DNA of 64,000 bases from Bedellia somnulentella. Taxonomy: Eukaryota; Arthropoda; Insecta; Lepidoptera; Bedelliidae. The first letter of the stretch is position 1, and each line of letters begins with the position of its first letter. Position numbers and translations under genes: made by a program. Where the stretch lies: positions 19,314,873 to 19,378,872 of the forward strand of contig OY755173.1 of NCBI GenBank assembly GCA_963576735.1. Reading direction: 5' to 3'. Shown piece by piece: positions 46,824 through 55,778 of the stretch. The notes under the pieces are model-generated. The model was not told the DNA's origin. It was given only the letters and a program-made list of their open reading frames with translations, and did not search any database.

Positions 46824-47339
46824 TAATTGAAACAACTATTGATTTTCGGATATTTTAATCGCGTGTTATTACATTATTTTTAAAGCCCGCGACGTTTCGA
46901 AAACTTTTCAGTTATCATGGTCACGGGAAGACTGAGGTGTTATTTGTCATTATACAGTACTATAAAATTATTAATACTAACTACCTTCACAAAATTTTAA
47001 GTTACATTTGCGTTTAATATTTGCTATGTACAAAAAGAGCTAATGTTATCTCTTTTTGTACATAGCAAATATTAAACGCAAAAAGAGCTAATGTTATCTC
47101 TTTTTGTACATAGCAAATATTAAACGCAAATGTAACTTAAAATTTTGTGAAGGTAGTTAGTATTAATAATTTTATAGTACTGTATAATGACAAATAACAC
47201 CTCAGTCTTCCCGTGACCATGATAACTGAAAAGTTTTCGAAACGTCGGGTTTTTAAAAATAATGTAATAACACGCGATTAAAATATCCGAAAATCAATAG
47301 TTGTTTCAATTATAATGTGCAATCGTGAAAATCTTAGAA
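46824..47339 (+). mobile_element. Family E fold-back retroposon (long inverted copy) with target duplication
   Basis: The left arm (to ~47040) is the reverse complement of the right arm (~47050-47313) with few mismatches. The right arm ends with a unique 3' tail (TGTGCAATCGTGAAAATC). The 12-bp repeat AACAGCACAATA flanks the unit at 46812-46823 and 47340-47351. A 48-bp segment at the turn is duplicated in tandem (47032-47079, 47080-47127). No open frame. Confidence 0.88.
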
Positions 47340-47415
47340 AACAGCACAATACACAAACATTTCCGAGTTGAGTGTGTTTGTCCGTGTTATAAAAAATACG
47401 AAACACATATATAAT

Positions 47416-47905
47416 TGTTACGTACCGGGTTCTTAATTTGATAAATACCAGTCACACTTTCGTGCAATAAGGTGTAATTATATTTATTGACCAATAACGC
47501 ACTTTACACAACACAACAAACACTATCGATAATTAACTATCGATACTCGCACTAATTAACAACACTAATTTACTCCGTTATAGTAACACTGTCCACACCG
47601 TTAAGCTTATTTCCGTAATCCGTATATCACTGCACTGTCGTATTTAATTTCTTCGCTCTAGTATTTCGCTTGTTCTCGCTTTAGTTCTTCGCACTCGAAT
47701 AACTCCGTAGCACGCGTCGCTCTTTATATATGCCAAATCTCAAATACGCGAATATTACAGAAAGTTCTAGTACCACATTCTCGAAAAGTCGATATTCGAG
47801 AAACATCTAGTAATTCCTATTTTTACTTATTAAAATACTAGTAACGCCATCTGTTATCTAGTAGTGGCAAATCCTATCTCCTACTTGCGAACAGATGTCG
47901 TAACA
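47416..47905 (-). repeat. 3' LTR of the Gypsy element
   Basis: 490 bp, apparently identical to 52722-53211. TATA-like TATATAAAG at 47730-47722. HSE-like pairs at 47759-47768, 47777-47786 and 47794-47803. Confidence 0.97.
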
Positions 47906-47918
47906 TTACCCCCTCCTT
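47906..47918 (-). promoter_or_regulatory. Gypsy polypurine tract
   Basis: AAGGAGGGGGTAA on the minus strand directly before the 3' LTR, the primer site for plus-strand DNA. It lies a few bases after the pol stop. Confidence 0.85.
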
Positions 47919-47921
47919 ACA

Positions 47922-50900
47922 TTAATACTCGTCCCGAGTATTATTGCTTCCATGGTACTTCGCAAGTCGATCGATGTGAACTATTTTCGAAGCTCCTCTA
48001 GGTTGGCGTTGAATTCTGTACGTTACATCGTTTATTCTAGTGACCACCTTGTACGGTCCTTCCCACCTATTTTGTAACTTAGGGGACTTCCCTTTCTTGC
48101 GAGTTGGATTGTGTAACCAGACGAGCATACCCTCTTCGAAACGCGGCGTGTTAGCTTTACGGTCATATCTGGTTTTCATCTTTTCACTAGCATGTAAACC
48201 ATTTTCACGCACTAGGGAATGTACATCTTGCATTCTTTCCCTCAAATCGCTTACATATTCAGTTACACTCTGCGGCTCATCTGGTGACCCTCCTGTCAAC
48301 AAATCTACAGGCAATCGTAGCTCTCTTCCGAAATTGACGAAAACAGGTGTTTCCTTCGTGCTTTCGTGAACAGCTGACCGGTAAGACAGTAAAAATAATG
48401 GAATGTGTTTGTCCCAGTCCTTCTGATGTTTTTCAACCATCTTCGCCAACTGTCTCTCCAGTGTTTGGTTGAACCTCTCCACCATTCCATCTGACTGAGG
48501 ATGATATGGCGTCGTCCTGGTTTTATGCATTCCAAGTAGTTTGCACACCTCTTGAAATACTTGTGACTCAAAATTTCTTCCCTGGTCAGAGTGTATCTCC
48601 AGGGGCACGCCAAATCGACAGATCACTTCCTCAACCAGTTTTGTTGCCACAGTTATTGCTTCTTGATTGGGTATGGCAAACACTTCAGGCCACTTAGTGA
48701 AGTAATCCATCACCACCATGAAATATTTATTTCCGGACTCTGATTGTGGAAACGGTCCAGCCACATCAACGGCAATCCTCTCCCAGGGAGCTCCCACATT
48801 GTACAACCGTAATCCCCCTCTACTCCGGGTCTGCGGACCTTTCACCGCGGCACACGTTGTACATTTCCGGCACCAGTCCTGTACGTCGTCCCTACAATGA
48901 AGCCAGTAAAACTTCGCACGAACCTTCTGCAACGTACGATTTACCCCAAGATGCCCGCCCGAAACACCGTCATGTGTTTCCCGCAGTACATCTTTAACCT
49001 TGGCTCTGGGCACGACCAATTGTAGGTGCTCTTCTTTACCGTTGGGTTTCTCCCACCTCCGGTACAGTAGACCATTGATCAGAACCAGGCTGTTCCATTG
49101 CGCCCAGTAAGCTTTCGTACTCACTCCTGTGGACGCTACTTCACTCCAAGCCGGTTGATCGTGTTTTTCCTTCTTCCATTTCATGATGGGTCTAAGGTTC
49201 TCATCTTCTTCTTGGGCCTTCTGCATAGCTTCTGTTTCCCATCCATCCAATGGACAAATTCGAGTCACTTTCACGACCTCCTCCTTCGACTCTTGCTTCC
49301 TGCAATGTTTACAGTCTTCCGGACACGGTCTACGTGAAAGCGCGTCTGCATTGCCATGAGATTTACCACTACGGTGCTCGATAGAAAAGTCATACTCTTG
49401 TAGCTGTTCGATCCATCGAGCTACCTGTCCTTCCGGGTTTTTGAACTGGAGAAGCCATTTCAGTGCAGCATGATCAGTTCGAAGCTTGAACGGTCTCCCA
49501 ATCAAATACTTGTAAAAATGCTGTAAGGTCTTCACTACAGCTAGAAGTTCCTTTCTCGTGACGCAGTAGTTTCTTTCCGCTTTAGATAGAGACTTGCTGA
49601 AATATCCTATCACAACTTCCTTGTCACCTTGGATCTGTGATAACACTCCACCAATAGCCATATTACTAGCATCGCTGTCAACGATGTACTGTCCCTCTGG
49701 CTGTGGATATCCAAGGATAGGTGTCTCGCAAAGCCTCTTCTTCAGCTCATTGAAAGATAACTCGCATTCATCATCCCAAGAGAAGGTTTTCTTATCTTCA
49801 GTCAACCGATGCAATGGTTTGGCGATCTCAGAAAACCCTTTTACAAAACGTCGATAGTACGAGCAAAGGCCGAGAAAAGCTCGCACGTCTGTTTTGTCCT
49901 TTGGCGTCGGCCATTTCTGCACAGCTTCCACCTTTTCCGGATCCGTCTGAATTCCTTCTCGGCTGATTACGTGTCCTAAATAGTTCACTGAAGTTCTAAA
50001 CAGCCGGCACTTCTTCGGATTCAGTTTCAGGTTTGCTCCACGAATTTTCTGAAAGACTTGTTCCAGGTTCTTGAGATGGTCTTGGAAGCTTTTGCCTATT
50101 ATGACCACGTCGTCGAGGTACACCAGGCAAGCCTCGCCAACCAATCCCGCCAACGCACACTCCATAAGCCTTTCAAAAGTAGCTGGCGCGTTGCAGAGAC
50201 CGAAAGGCATGACGTTAAACTGCCACAAACCCTTTCCAGTTGAAAACGCAGTCTTCTCTTTATCAGTCGGATGTATTTCCACCTGCCAGTAGCCTGACTT
50301 GCAGTCCAGGGTTGAAAACCACTTCATGCCACTCAAAGTATCCAGAGTGTCATCTATTCTTGGCAAAGGATAGCTGTCCTTCTTTGTCACGTTGTTCAGT
50401 TGCCTGTAGTCAACACAAAACCGTGTGCTTCCATCTTTCTTCTTAACAAGAACCACTGGAGAACACCACGGACTGGAGGACGGACTAATGACCTTCTTCT
50501 TTTTCATGTCTTCGAGCAATTCTTCAACTTCTTTCTCCTTAGCGATTGGGATTCTCCTTGCTCTCTGTCTAATAGGTCTTTCGTCCCCTGTATCAATTCT
50601 GTGTTGCACTAAAGATGTTCTGCCTAAGTCCCCTTCTGCATTTGAGAAGATGTCAGCATATTTCACCAGCAACTGTTTAACCTTGATCCTCTCCAAGTAA
50701 GATAAGTCATCCTGGATCTCACTTAACAAGTCAGTTACAGTTGAATTATCGACTTTCACTTTGACTTTCCCATTTGGAGAATGACAGCTCCTCATCCAGA
50801 CTACTTCTTCACACTGACCAACTACTTCACCCCGCTTAAGCTGTACATCTTCTTGGTCAAGGTTGACTACCTTCACTATTGCCGTCTTGTTGCTTGTAAC

Positions 50901-51608
50901 CAAAGTTCTTGCTGTCAGAAATTTCCTTGGCCCGTTCTTCCCTGTCTCTTCAATCAACACACAACGATGCCTCTTCTTCTCGCTGTCTACAGGTAACATC
51001 ACCGGAACCAACTTCTGAGAACGCGCAGGAATATTGATGGTTTTCAAGCATGTCACTTCACCGACGGGACCACCCAGTATAAAGATTTCTTCCTGGCCAC
51101 ACTTGAAAATTCCTCTCGTTATGTCAATCCGGCAGTTATATTTCTTCATAAAGTCCAGTCCTAGTATGCATTCATCCATTATCTCAGCCACAATGACTTG
51201 ATGAGTATACGACGTCTCGCCAACCATCATCCTGACTGAGAGTTCACCAAGGACAGGTATTCGCTGGCCAGAGGCGGAGAGTAGCCGACACTTAGTATCT
51301 CTGCTATACTTGATATTCGCTGCTTTCACCAGTGCCGGATTGATCACCGTTCTAGACGCTCCAGTATCAAGGGTCATCTTACAGTCTTGATCATTGACAC
51401 AGCCCAATATCACCAAACTGTTCCCGTTACAGGCTTGTGAGATGGTCATTGTCGGGGCTTTCTCCTCTCTAGCCAGCACCTGCCCCCCGGTCCTGGCTAA
51501 TGCTCGTTTCCCTGGACGTTTGCGGCAGAAGCCTCTGCCTGCCTCTTTTCTTCCTTCCTCAGCGGGCAACTTAATCTCAAATGGCCCCTTTTCCCGCAGC
51601 CATAACAA
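47922..51608 (-). CDS. pol: Gypsy pol polyprotein (protease, RT, RNase H, integrase)
   Basis: Open frame of 1228 codons overlapping gag by 112 nt. It is probably translated only as a Gag-Pol fusion after -1 frameshifting at 51506-51512, so about the first 32 codons are not normally used. Aspartic protease: LDTGAS at 80-85, with ILGLDFM near 150. Reverse transcriptase: FCVDYRQLN at 397-405, TLDCKSGYWQ, MPFGLCNAP and YLDD at 497-500. RNase H: DSDAS at 644-648, E687, RTDHAAL and NADALSRR near 753-760. Integrase: zinc region H879, H886, C916, C919; catalytic D948 (AVDVAGPF), D1008 (SDQGRNF) and E1044 (GMVERFNQ). A GPY module (RWEGPYKVV) lies near the C terminus. All catalytic residues are present. 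No chromodomain or env seen. Confidence 0.97.
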   Translation of the reverse strand: MLWLREKGPFEIKLPAEEGRKEAGRGFCRKRPGKRALARTGGQVLAREEKAPTMTISQACNGNSLVILGCVNDQDCKMTLDTGASRTVINPALVKAANIKYSRDTKCRLLSASGQRIPVLGELSVRMMVGETSYTHQVIVAEIMDECILGLDFMKKYNCRIDITRGIFKCGQEEIFILGGPVGEVTCLKTINIPARSQKLVPVMLPVDSEKKRHRCVLIEETGKNGPRKFLTARTLVTSNKTAIVKVVNLDQEDVQLKRGEVVGQCEEVVWMRSCHSPNGKVKVKVDNSTVTDLLSEIQDDLSYLERIKVKQLLVKYADIFSNAEGDLGRTSLVQHRIDTGDERPIRQRARRIPIAKEKEVEELLEDMKKKKVISPSSSPWCSPVVLVKKKDGSTRFCVDYRQLNNVTKKDSYPLPRIDDTLDTLSGMKWFSTLDCKSGYWQVEIHPTDKEKTAFSTGKGLWQFNVMPFGLCNAPATFERLMECALAGLVGEACLVYLDDVVIIGKSFQDHLKNLEQVFQKIRGANLKLNPKKCRLFRTSVNYLGHVISREGIQTDPEKVEAVQKWPTPKDKTDVRAFLGLCSYYRRFVKGFSEIAKPLHRLTEDKKTFSWDDECELSFNELKKRLCETPILGYPQPEGQYIVDSDASNMAIGGVLSQIQGDKEVVIGYFSKSLSKAERNYCVTRKELLAVVKTLQHFYKYLIGRPFKLRTDHAALKWLLQFKNPEGQVARWIEQLQEYDFSIEHRSGKSHGNADALSRRPCPEDCKHCRKQESKEEVVKVTRICPLDGWETEAMQKAQEEDENLRPIMKWKKEKHDQPAWSEVASTGVSTKAYWAQWNSLVLINGLLYRRWEKPNGKEEHLQLVVPRAKVKDVLRETHDGVSGGHLGVNRTLQKVRAKFYWLHCRDDVQDWCRKCTTCAAVKGPQTRSRGGLRLYNVGAPWERIAVDVAGPFPQSESGNKYFMVVMDYFTKWPEVFAIPNQEAITVATKLVEEVICRFGVPLEIHSDQGRNFESQVFQEVCKLLGMHKTRTTPYHPQSDGMVERFNQTLERQLAKMVEKHQKDWDKHIPLFLLSYRSAVHESTKETPVFVNFGRELRLPVDLLTGGSPDEPQSVTEYVSDLRERMQDVHSLVRENGLHASEKMKTRYDRKANTPRFEEGMLVWLHNPTRKKGKSPKLQNRWEGPYKVVTRINDVTYRIQRQPRGASKIVHIDRLAKYHGSNNTRDEY
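51470..51512 (-). promoter_or_regulatory. Gag-pol -1 ribosomal frameshift signal
   Basis: Slippery heptamer G GGA AAC (minus strand 51512-51506) in the gag frame, a 6-nt spacer, then a hairpin at 51499-51470. Its 7-bp stem is TAGCCAG paired with CTGGCTA, extended by 3 more pairs after one mismatch. Slipping back one base leads into the pol frame (GKRALARTGG). The gag stop TAG forms the base of the stem. Confidence 0.9.
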
Positions 51609-52696
51609 ATCGGTCCAGTACTCCTTCCGACGGGTGCTTTAATGACCTTGACGTCCTCATTTGCTTCCGCAATCTCACGAAGTCGATGAGTTTGGCGCGT
51701 ATCCTGGCGGCAAGCTTCAACTTCTAGAGCGTTCGCCAAGGCATCCTTGAGAGACGTGTGGTGTTGAAGTCTCACCGCTGTTCTCACTTCGATATCTCTG
51801 ATGCCGTCGACGAATGCTTGCACCAGGTTCATTTCCACCGTCTTCGGATCTACACTGGGATAGGCCTTGCGGACGAGCTTCTCGATTTCAAGGGCCCACT
51901 GCTGAAGTCCCTCTCCGGAACGCTGGACCCTATCACGCAGCTGAGCGCGGAACACGTGCTCCAGGTGTCGCTCTCCATAGCGAGACTCCAACGCATCCAG
52001 CAGGTCCTTGAAACCACCACTCGGAGTCGGCAGCGCCTCTATTACTGACAGTGCTTGACCTCGGAGCGCCACCGTCAGTGCAGTCAAACACTGTTCATCA
52101 GTCCAACCATTGGCAGCCGCAACAGTCTGGAACTGATGTCTATACGCCGACCAGGATGTTGTTCCGTCGTAGGGAGGAACCTTCACACGAGGACCATGGA
52201 CAGCTACTACATTCTCACCGGAGACAACCTTGACCGGTCGTGATTCAAGCTGCAGAACCCTTTTCTCCATTCCGCGGAAGTCGGTCTTCATGTCATCGAT
52301 ATCTTTCTCAATAGTGGTTACCTGCTCCTTCATCTGCTCTACGTCTTTTTCCACAGTAACCACCCGACCACTGACTTCATTGACCGCAGTGAGAACTTGT
52401 GAGAACTTAGTTTGCTGTTCCTCGCGCAACTCACGAACTTCTTGTTTCACAACACCCTGTACCTCCGAATGTATGTTTTTCAACATTTCAACTATCATCG
52501 CCAAGTCAGTATTAGTTGCGGCCGCCGGCGCCGTTGATGTAGACGGCGCGTTAGTCACCGCGGACGTCTCCTCTGGAATGTCACTCCGAGGGTTCGTGAC
52601 CGATGACCTCATTTCCGACAGCTGTTCACCCTCTGCGGCTTTCTGAGCGCGCGTCTTCATACCCTCTCTTCCGTCTTCCTTCGGCATAACTGGCAT
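51497..52696 (-). CDS. gag: Gypsy gag polyprotein
   Basis: I chose the first ATG at 52696, giving 399 residues. The frame is open upstream to 52720, but only through the primer binding site and without an ATG. The N-terminal ~70 residues are low in complexity. About 70-155 is rich in V/E/K heptads (VLTAVNEVSGRVVTVEKDVE...), a likely coiled coil. The middle holds the retrotransposon Gag core (VPPYDGTTSWSAYRHQF, ALRGQALSVIEAL, YPSVDPKTVEMNLVQAFVDGI). One CCHC zinc knuckle, CYGCGKRGHLRLSC, lies at about residues 364-377. Gag forms the particle and binds the RNA. It stops at TAG 51499-51497, which is also the first base triplet of the frameshift hairpin. Pol follows in the -1 frame. No internal stop or frameshift. 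Confidence 0.95.
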   Translation of the reverse strand: MPVMPKEDGREGMKTRAQKAAEGEQLSEMRSSVTNPRSDIPEETSAVTNAPSTSTAPAAATNTDLAMIVEMLKNIHSEVQGVVKQEVRELREEQQTKFSQVLTAVNEVSGRVVTVEKDVEQMKEQVTTIEKDIDDMKTDFRGMEKRVLQLESRPVKVVSGENVVAVHGPRVKVPPYDGTTSWSAYRHQFQTVAAANGWTDEQCLTALTVALRGQALSVIEALPTPSGGFKDLLDALESRYGERHLEHVFRAQLRDRVQRSGEGLQQWALEIEKLVRKAYPSVDPKTVEMNLVQAFVDGIRDIEVRTAVRLQHHTSLKDALANALEVEACRQDTRQTHRLREIAEANEDVKVIKAPVGRSTGPICYGCGKRGHLRLSCPLRKEEKRQAEASAANVQGNEH

Positions 52697-52701
52697 CTTC
52701 A

Positions 52702-52719
52702 AATCCACTTCTGTCACCA
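52702..52719 (-). promoter_or_regulatory. Gypsy primer binding site
   Basis: TGGTGACAGAAGTGGAT begins two bases after the 5' LTR on the minus strand, the normal place for annealing of a tRNA 3' CCA end. The tRNA species was not identified. Confidence 0.75.
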
Positions 52720-52721
52720 AT

Positions 52722-53211
52722 TGTTACGTACCGGGTTCTTAATTTGATAAATACCAGTCACACTTTCGTGCAATAAGGTGTAATTATATTTATTGACCAA
52801 TAACGCACTTTACACAACACAACAAACACTATCGATAATTAACTATCGATACTCGCACTAATTAACAACACTAATTTACTCCGTTATAGTAACACTGTCC
52901 ACACCGTTAAGCTTATTTCCGTAATCCGTATATCACTGCACTGTCGTATTTAATTTCTTCGCTCTAGTATTTCGCTTGTTCTCGCTTTAGTTCTTCGCAC
53001 TCGAATAACTCCGTAGCACGCGTCGCTCTTTATATATGCCAAATCTCAAATACGCGAATATTACAGAAAGTTCTAGTACCACATTCTCGAAAAGTCGATA
53101 TTCGAGAAACATCTAGTAATTCCTATTTTTACTTATTAAAATACTAGTAACGCCATCTGTTATCTAGTAGTGGCAAATCCTATCTCCTACTTGCGAACAG
53201 ATGTCGTAACA
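52722..53211 (-). repeat. 5' LTR of the Gypsy element
   Basis: 490 bp bounded by TGTTACG...CGTAACA. On the minus strand a TATA box (TATATAAAG at 53036-53028) lies downstream of three nGAAnnTTCn-type pairs at 53065-53074, 53083-53092 and 53100-53109. This is the promoter LTR. Confidence 0.97.
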
Positions 53212-53327
53212 TAATAATGCGAAGAATGTGTTGAAATATTTAGACATCAACTGATCAAACAGTCTTTGATAAAATAAGTAAAGGTGCGTCATACAAAAAG
53301 AACCCGAGTTTTAATGTGTTATATATA

Positions 53328-53545
53328 ACATAACATAACATAAACGTTCACGCCGAATATCCCCGAAGGGGTTGGCAGAGGTACTAATACTTCTGAACAT
53401 CACGTGACATTGTCACCTGGTGTTCAGAGTACCCACGTTTTGCCTGGACAGTGTACTCACGTGATAGGGGGCAAGCCTATCGCCGTTTTGTACGAATACA
53501 CTGTCACATGACTAAGTACAACTCAGCCATGTGGGTTTCCTCACG
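53328..53545 (-). mobile_element. Family B SINE, 5'-truncated, with target duplication
   Basis: (AACAT)n tail and B body up to the CCTCACG region. The 14-bp repeat ATGTGTTATATATA flanks it at 53314-53327 and 53546-53559. Confidence 0.93.
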
Positions 53546-53582
53546 ATGTGTTATATATATTACATAATATTTGAGAAATAGC

Positions 53583-53706
53583 ACGTATGAAAAGATTGAT
53601 GGGTGTAAAAAAAGCTAGAGACGTTTGTCAGGATCGTACAAAGTGGCAATCAATAGTCTCTGCCTACCCAAATGGGAAATAATGGCGTGAGTATATGTAT
53701 GTATAG
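53583..53706 (+). mobile_element. LINE 3'-end copy
   Basis: From AGCACGTATGAAAAGATTG to GGCGTGAGTATATGTATG. Confidence 0.87.
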
Positions 53707-54144
53707 TATATATTAATAAAAAATACATAAAATTCGTGTCACCCAAAGTTGTGGGCCCACGATAGACTCGCTCTTCCTATCCACTGCCTACGTGAAGCCA
53801 CCATATGGCGAATGGTCGCCCGCGCGTGACGAACGAAATGACATTACACCACACCTAATATGGCTGACAAAAGATTCAATAAACTTATTTAGACCTCATA
53901 CGCTTTTTCTTTTCAAGTTTGGGTTTCATATACCTACTTGCTCTATACTAACGGCTGTAACAAATAAGGGTAAACATAATCTTGGCACTCACCATATGAA
54001 ATAATTATATACACGACACATATACCAATACACCAGCTGACCCACGCAACTTTCAATGCATCAACATCTTATTTCCTAGTAAATTTTCTTCTATTCAATA
54101 TATCTGCTGCAAACTTTATTATCTATGAGTGTGAAAATATACAT

Positions 54145-54281
54145 TCATACATATACTCACGGCTATAAATCCTTAGAAGGGGTAGCCAGAGCTAAGGAAT
54201 TACAAATTCCTCAGCCACTTTTGGAAGTTGAGTGGGGAAAAGATGGCAGAATAAAGGTTGTTGGTGATGAGTCTCCAACAA
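54145..54281 (-). mobile_element. Family A element (A1), 5'-truncated
   Basis: Reverse copy that stops at GTCTCCAAC. The missing 5' half is replaced by AAATATATATAACAGC. Confidence 0.85.
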
Positions 54282-54285
54282 ATAT

Positions 54286-54324
54286 ATATAACAGCACAAT
54301 ACACAAACATTTCCGAGTTGAGTG
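54286..54324 (+). repeat. 39-bp segment repeated around the fold-back element (unoccupied site)
   Basis: Identical to 46808-46823 joined to 47352-47374, that is, the sequence flanking family E after removing the element and one copy of its 12-bp target. Confidence 0.85.
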
Positions 54325-54616
54325 AAAATATATACGAGAAAAATAAACCTTTCTCGATAAATGGTTCGACTGAAAGTGTCCCCTTATGCGATCAACGAAA
54401 ATAAAATGCTTCTATAAATACAACTGATGAAAGTATATTAAAAGATGCAAGAAGTCATGGTCACTCAAGAGATATTTTGAATGTTTAAGTAAGTTCTTAA
54501 GGTCATTACCGAGAATATTACTTAACCTTTTATTTAATAATAGTATTACAACTGTATAGGGCTGGTAGTTCTGCGCCGAACGAGTAGGCAGGAGTAAGAG
54601 GTAGAAATACTTGTGT

Positions 54617-54682
54617 CGGTGCTGACTGAAAATCAGTGTTGTGAGTTCTCAAAGCTCACAACGTTCTGCTGAGTCAGCACCG
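54617..54682. repeat. Strong two-part hairpin
   Basis: Outer stem of 11 perfect pairs (CGGTGCTGACT at 54617-54627 with 54672-54682) and inner stem of 8 pairs (GTTGTGAG at 54638-54645 with 54655-54662). A pyrimidine-rich stretch and AATAAA follow near 54806. It looks like part of an RNA or retroelement end. Identity unknown. Confidence 0.6.
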
Positions 54683-55525
54683 TTTCGCTGTGCAGAGACC
54701 TTTCATGTACATTTTTTCATGTTTTTTTTTCCAATGTTGTTTGTGTCAATGCTTTTATTTTTCTTTTTATGTTTAACTGTATGTCTCTTGCTCATCTGTG
54801 CAGCGAATAAATGTCTCTCTTTCTCTTTCTTTCTCTTTCTGAAATATTCATATGTATTTTATCCAGTCAGAAGATTCAGTTAGTTCAACTTTTGGCTACA
54901 AAGTGTATCGACACGTGAGAAGAGAAAAACTATCTAAATTTGTGGTACCACTCCAGTTTAGTTGATCGAATGTCCTCATACTTAAGATGTTTTTCCTCAT
55001 CATTCACCATCACAGTGACTCAACCATAACTATGACTTACTCAAACAACATGTTTACAACAAACTATTACGTACTTCACTTTTTAATGTATTTTTAGCCT
55101 AAGAAATTATACTACTAAAGAATCATTTTTTTAATTTAATTTGATACTTGTACTTAAACATTTTGGGCCCATAAAAGAGTGCGAGCGATTTATAAAGTTA
55201 TATTTTCAAGTAATTACAGATTCATTCCAAGATATGTCCAACGTTTCTATAATCCAAGCACATTATTATTAATTGAAAGTGCTGATAATCTAACTACTAA
55301 TAACAGCCGGTGGTCCGTCCGTCCGTCGGCCAATGAAATCGGAGCGCACGCGCATCGTAATGTGACACCGTGCGCAAGATTCGTGACCCTTGGTACCGTT
55401 TCGTTACAGTTTTTAATGTCGTCGGCACTGGCTTAGCATTTTAATGCTCTATTTAGGTCGTGGATATAAAAATCTGTGTTGCTAGAATAATAATGTTTAG
55501 GCTTTTTTGTAAGTAACTTGACTTT

Positions 55526-55778
55526 TTGATTGCCATGTAGTGTCGGCTTAGAATAGCACTACCCCGTTTCTACCGATGGGTGTACGTAAGAGGCGACTAG
55601 CGGTATTGGGGCTTTTGAGGGATTTTTGGGCGATGATGCGGTTGGAGACCCATCACCAACAACCTTTACTTTACCATCTTTTCCCCACTCAACTTTCCAA
55701 AAGTGGCTGAGGAATTTCTAATTCCTTAGCTCTGGCTACCCCTTCTAGGGATTTATAGCCGTGAGTATACGTATGTAT
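55526..55778 (+). mobile_element. Family A element (A1), full length with target duplication
   Basis: The 17-bp repeat GTAAGTAACTTGACTTT at 55509-55525 and 55779-55795 brackets a complete A1 copy (GATGAT duplicated before GCGGTTGG). Confidence 0.94.

Larger units (their letters stand above)
47416..53211 (-). mobile_element. Complete Ty3/Gypsy LTR retrotransposon
   Basis: 5796-bp element with two 490-bp LTRs, 4-bp target duplication TAAT (47412-47415 and 53212-53215), primer binding site, gag, pol and polypurine tract in the usual order on the minus strand. Both reading frames are open and I found no difference between the LTRs by eye, so the copy is very young and may be competent. There is no env frame. 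Pol order is protease, reverse transcriptase, RNase H, integrase, which defines Ty3/Gypsy. The sublineage was not determined. Confidence 0.97.

Noticed and set aside
47222..47258. Possible hammerhead ribozyme in family E (ACTGAAAAG followed by TTTTCGAAACGTCGG)
   Set aside because: It resembles the CUGANGA...GAAAC core found in Penelope-like elements, but the conserved G of CUGANGA is A, no real stem II fits between the two boxes, and no GUH cleavage site with matching stem III was found. At best it is a relic.
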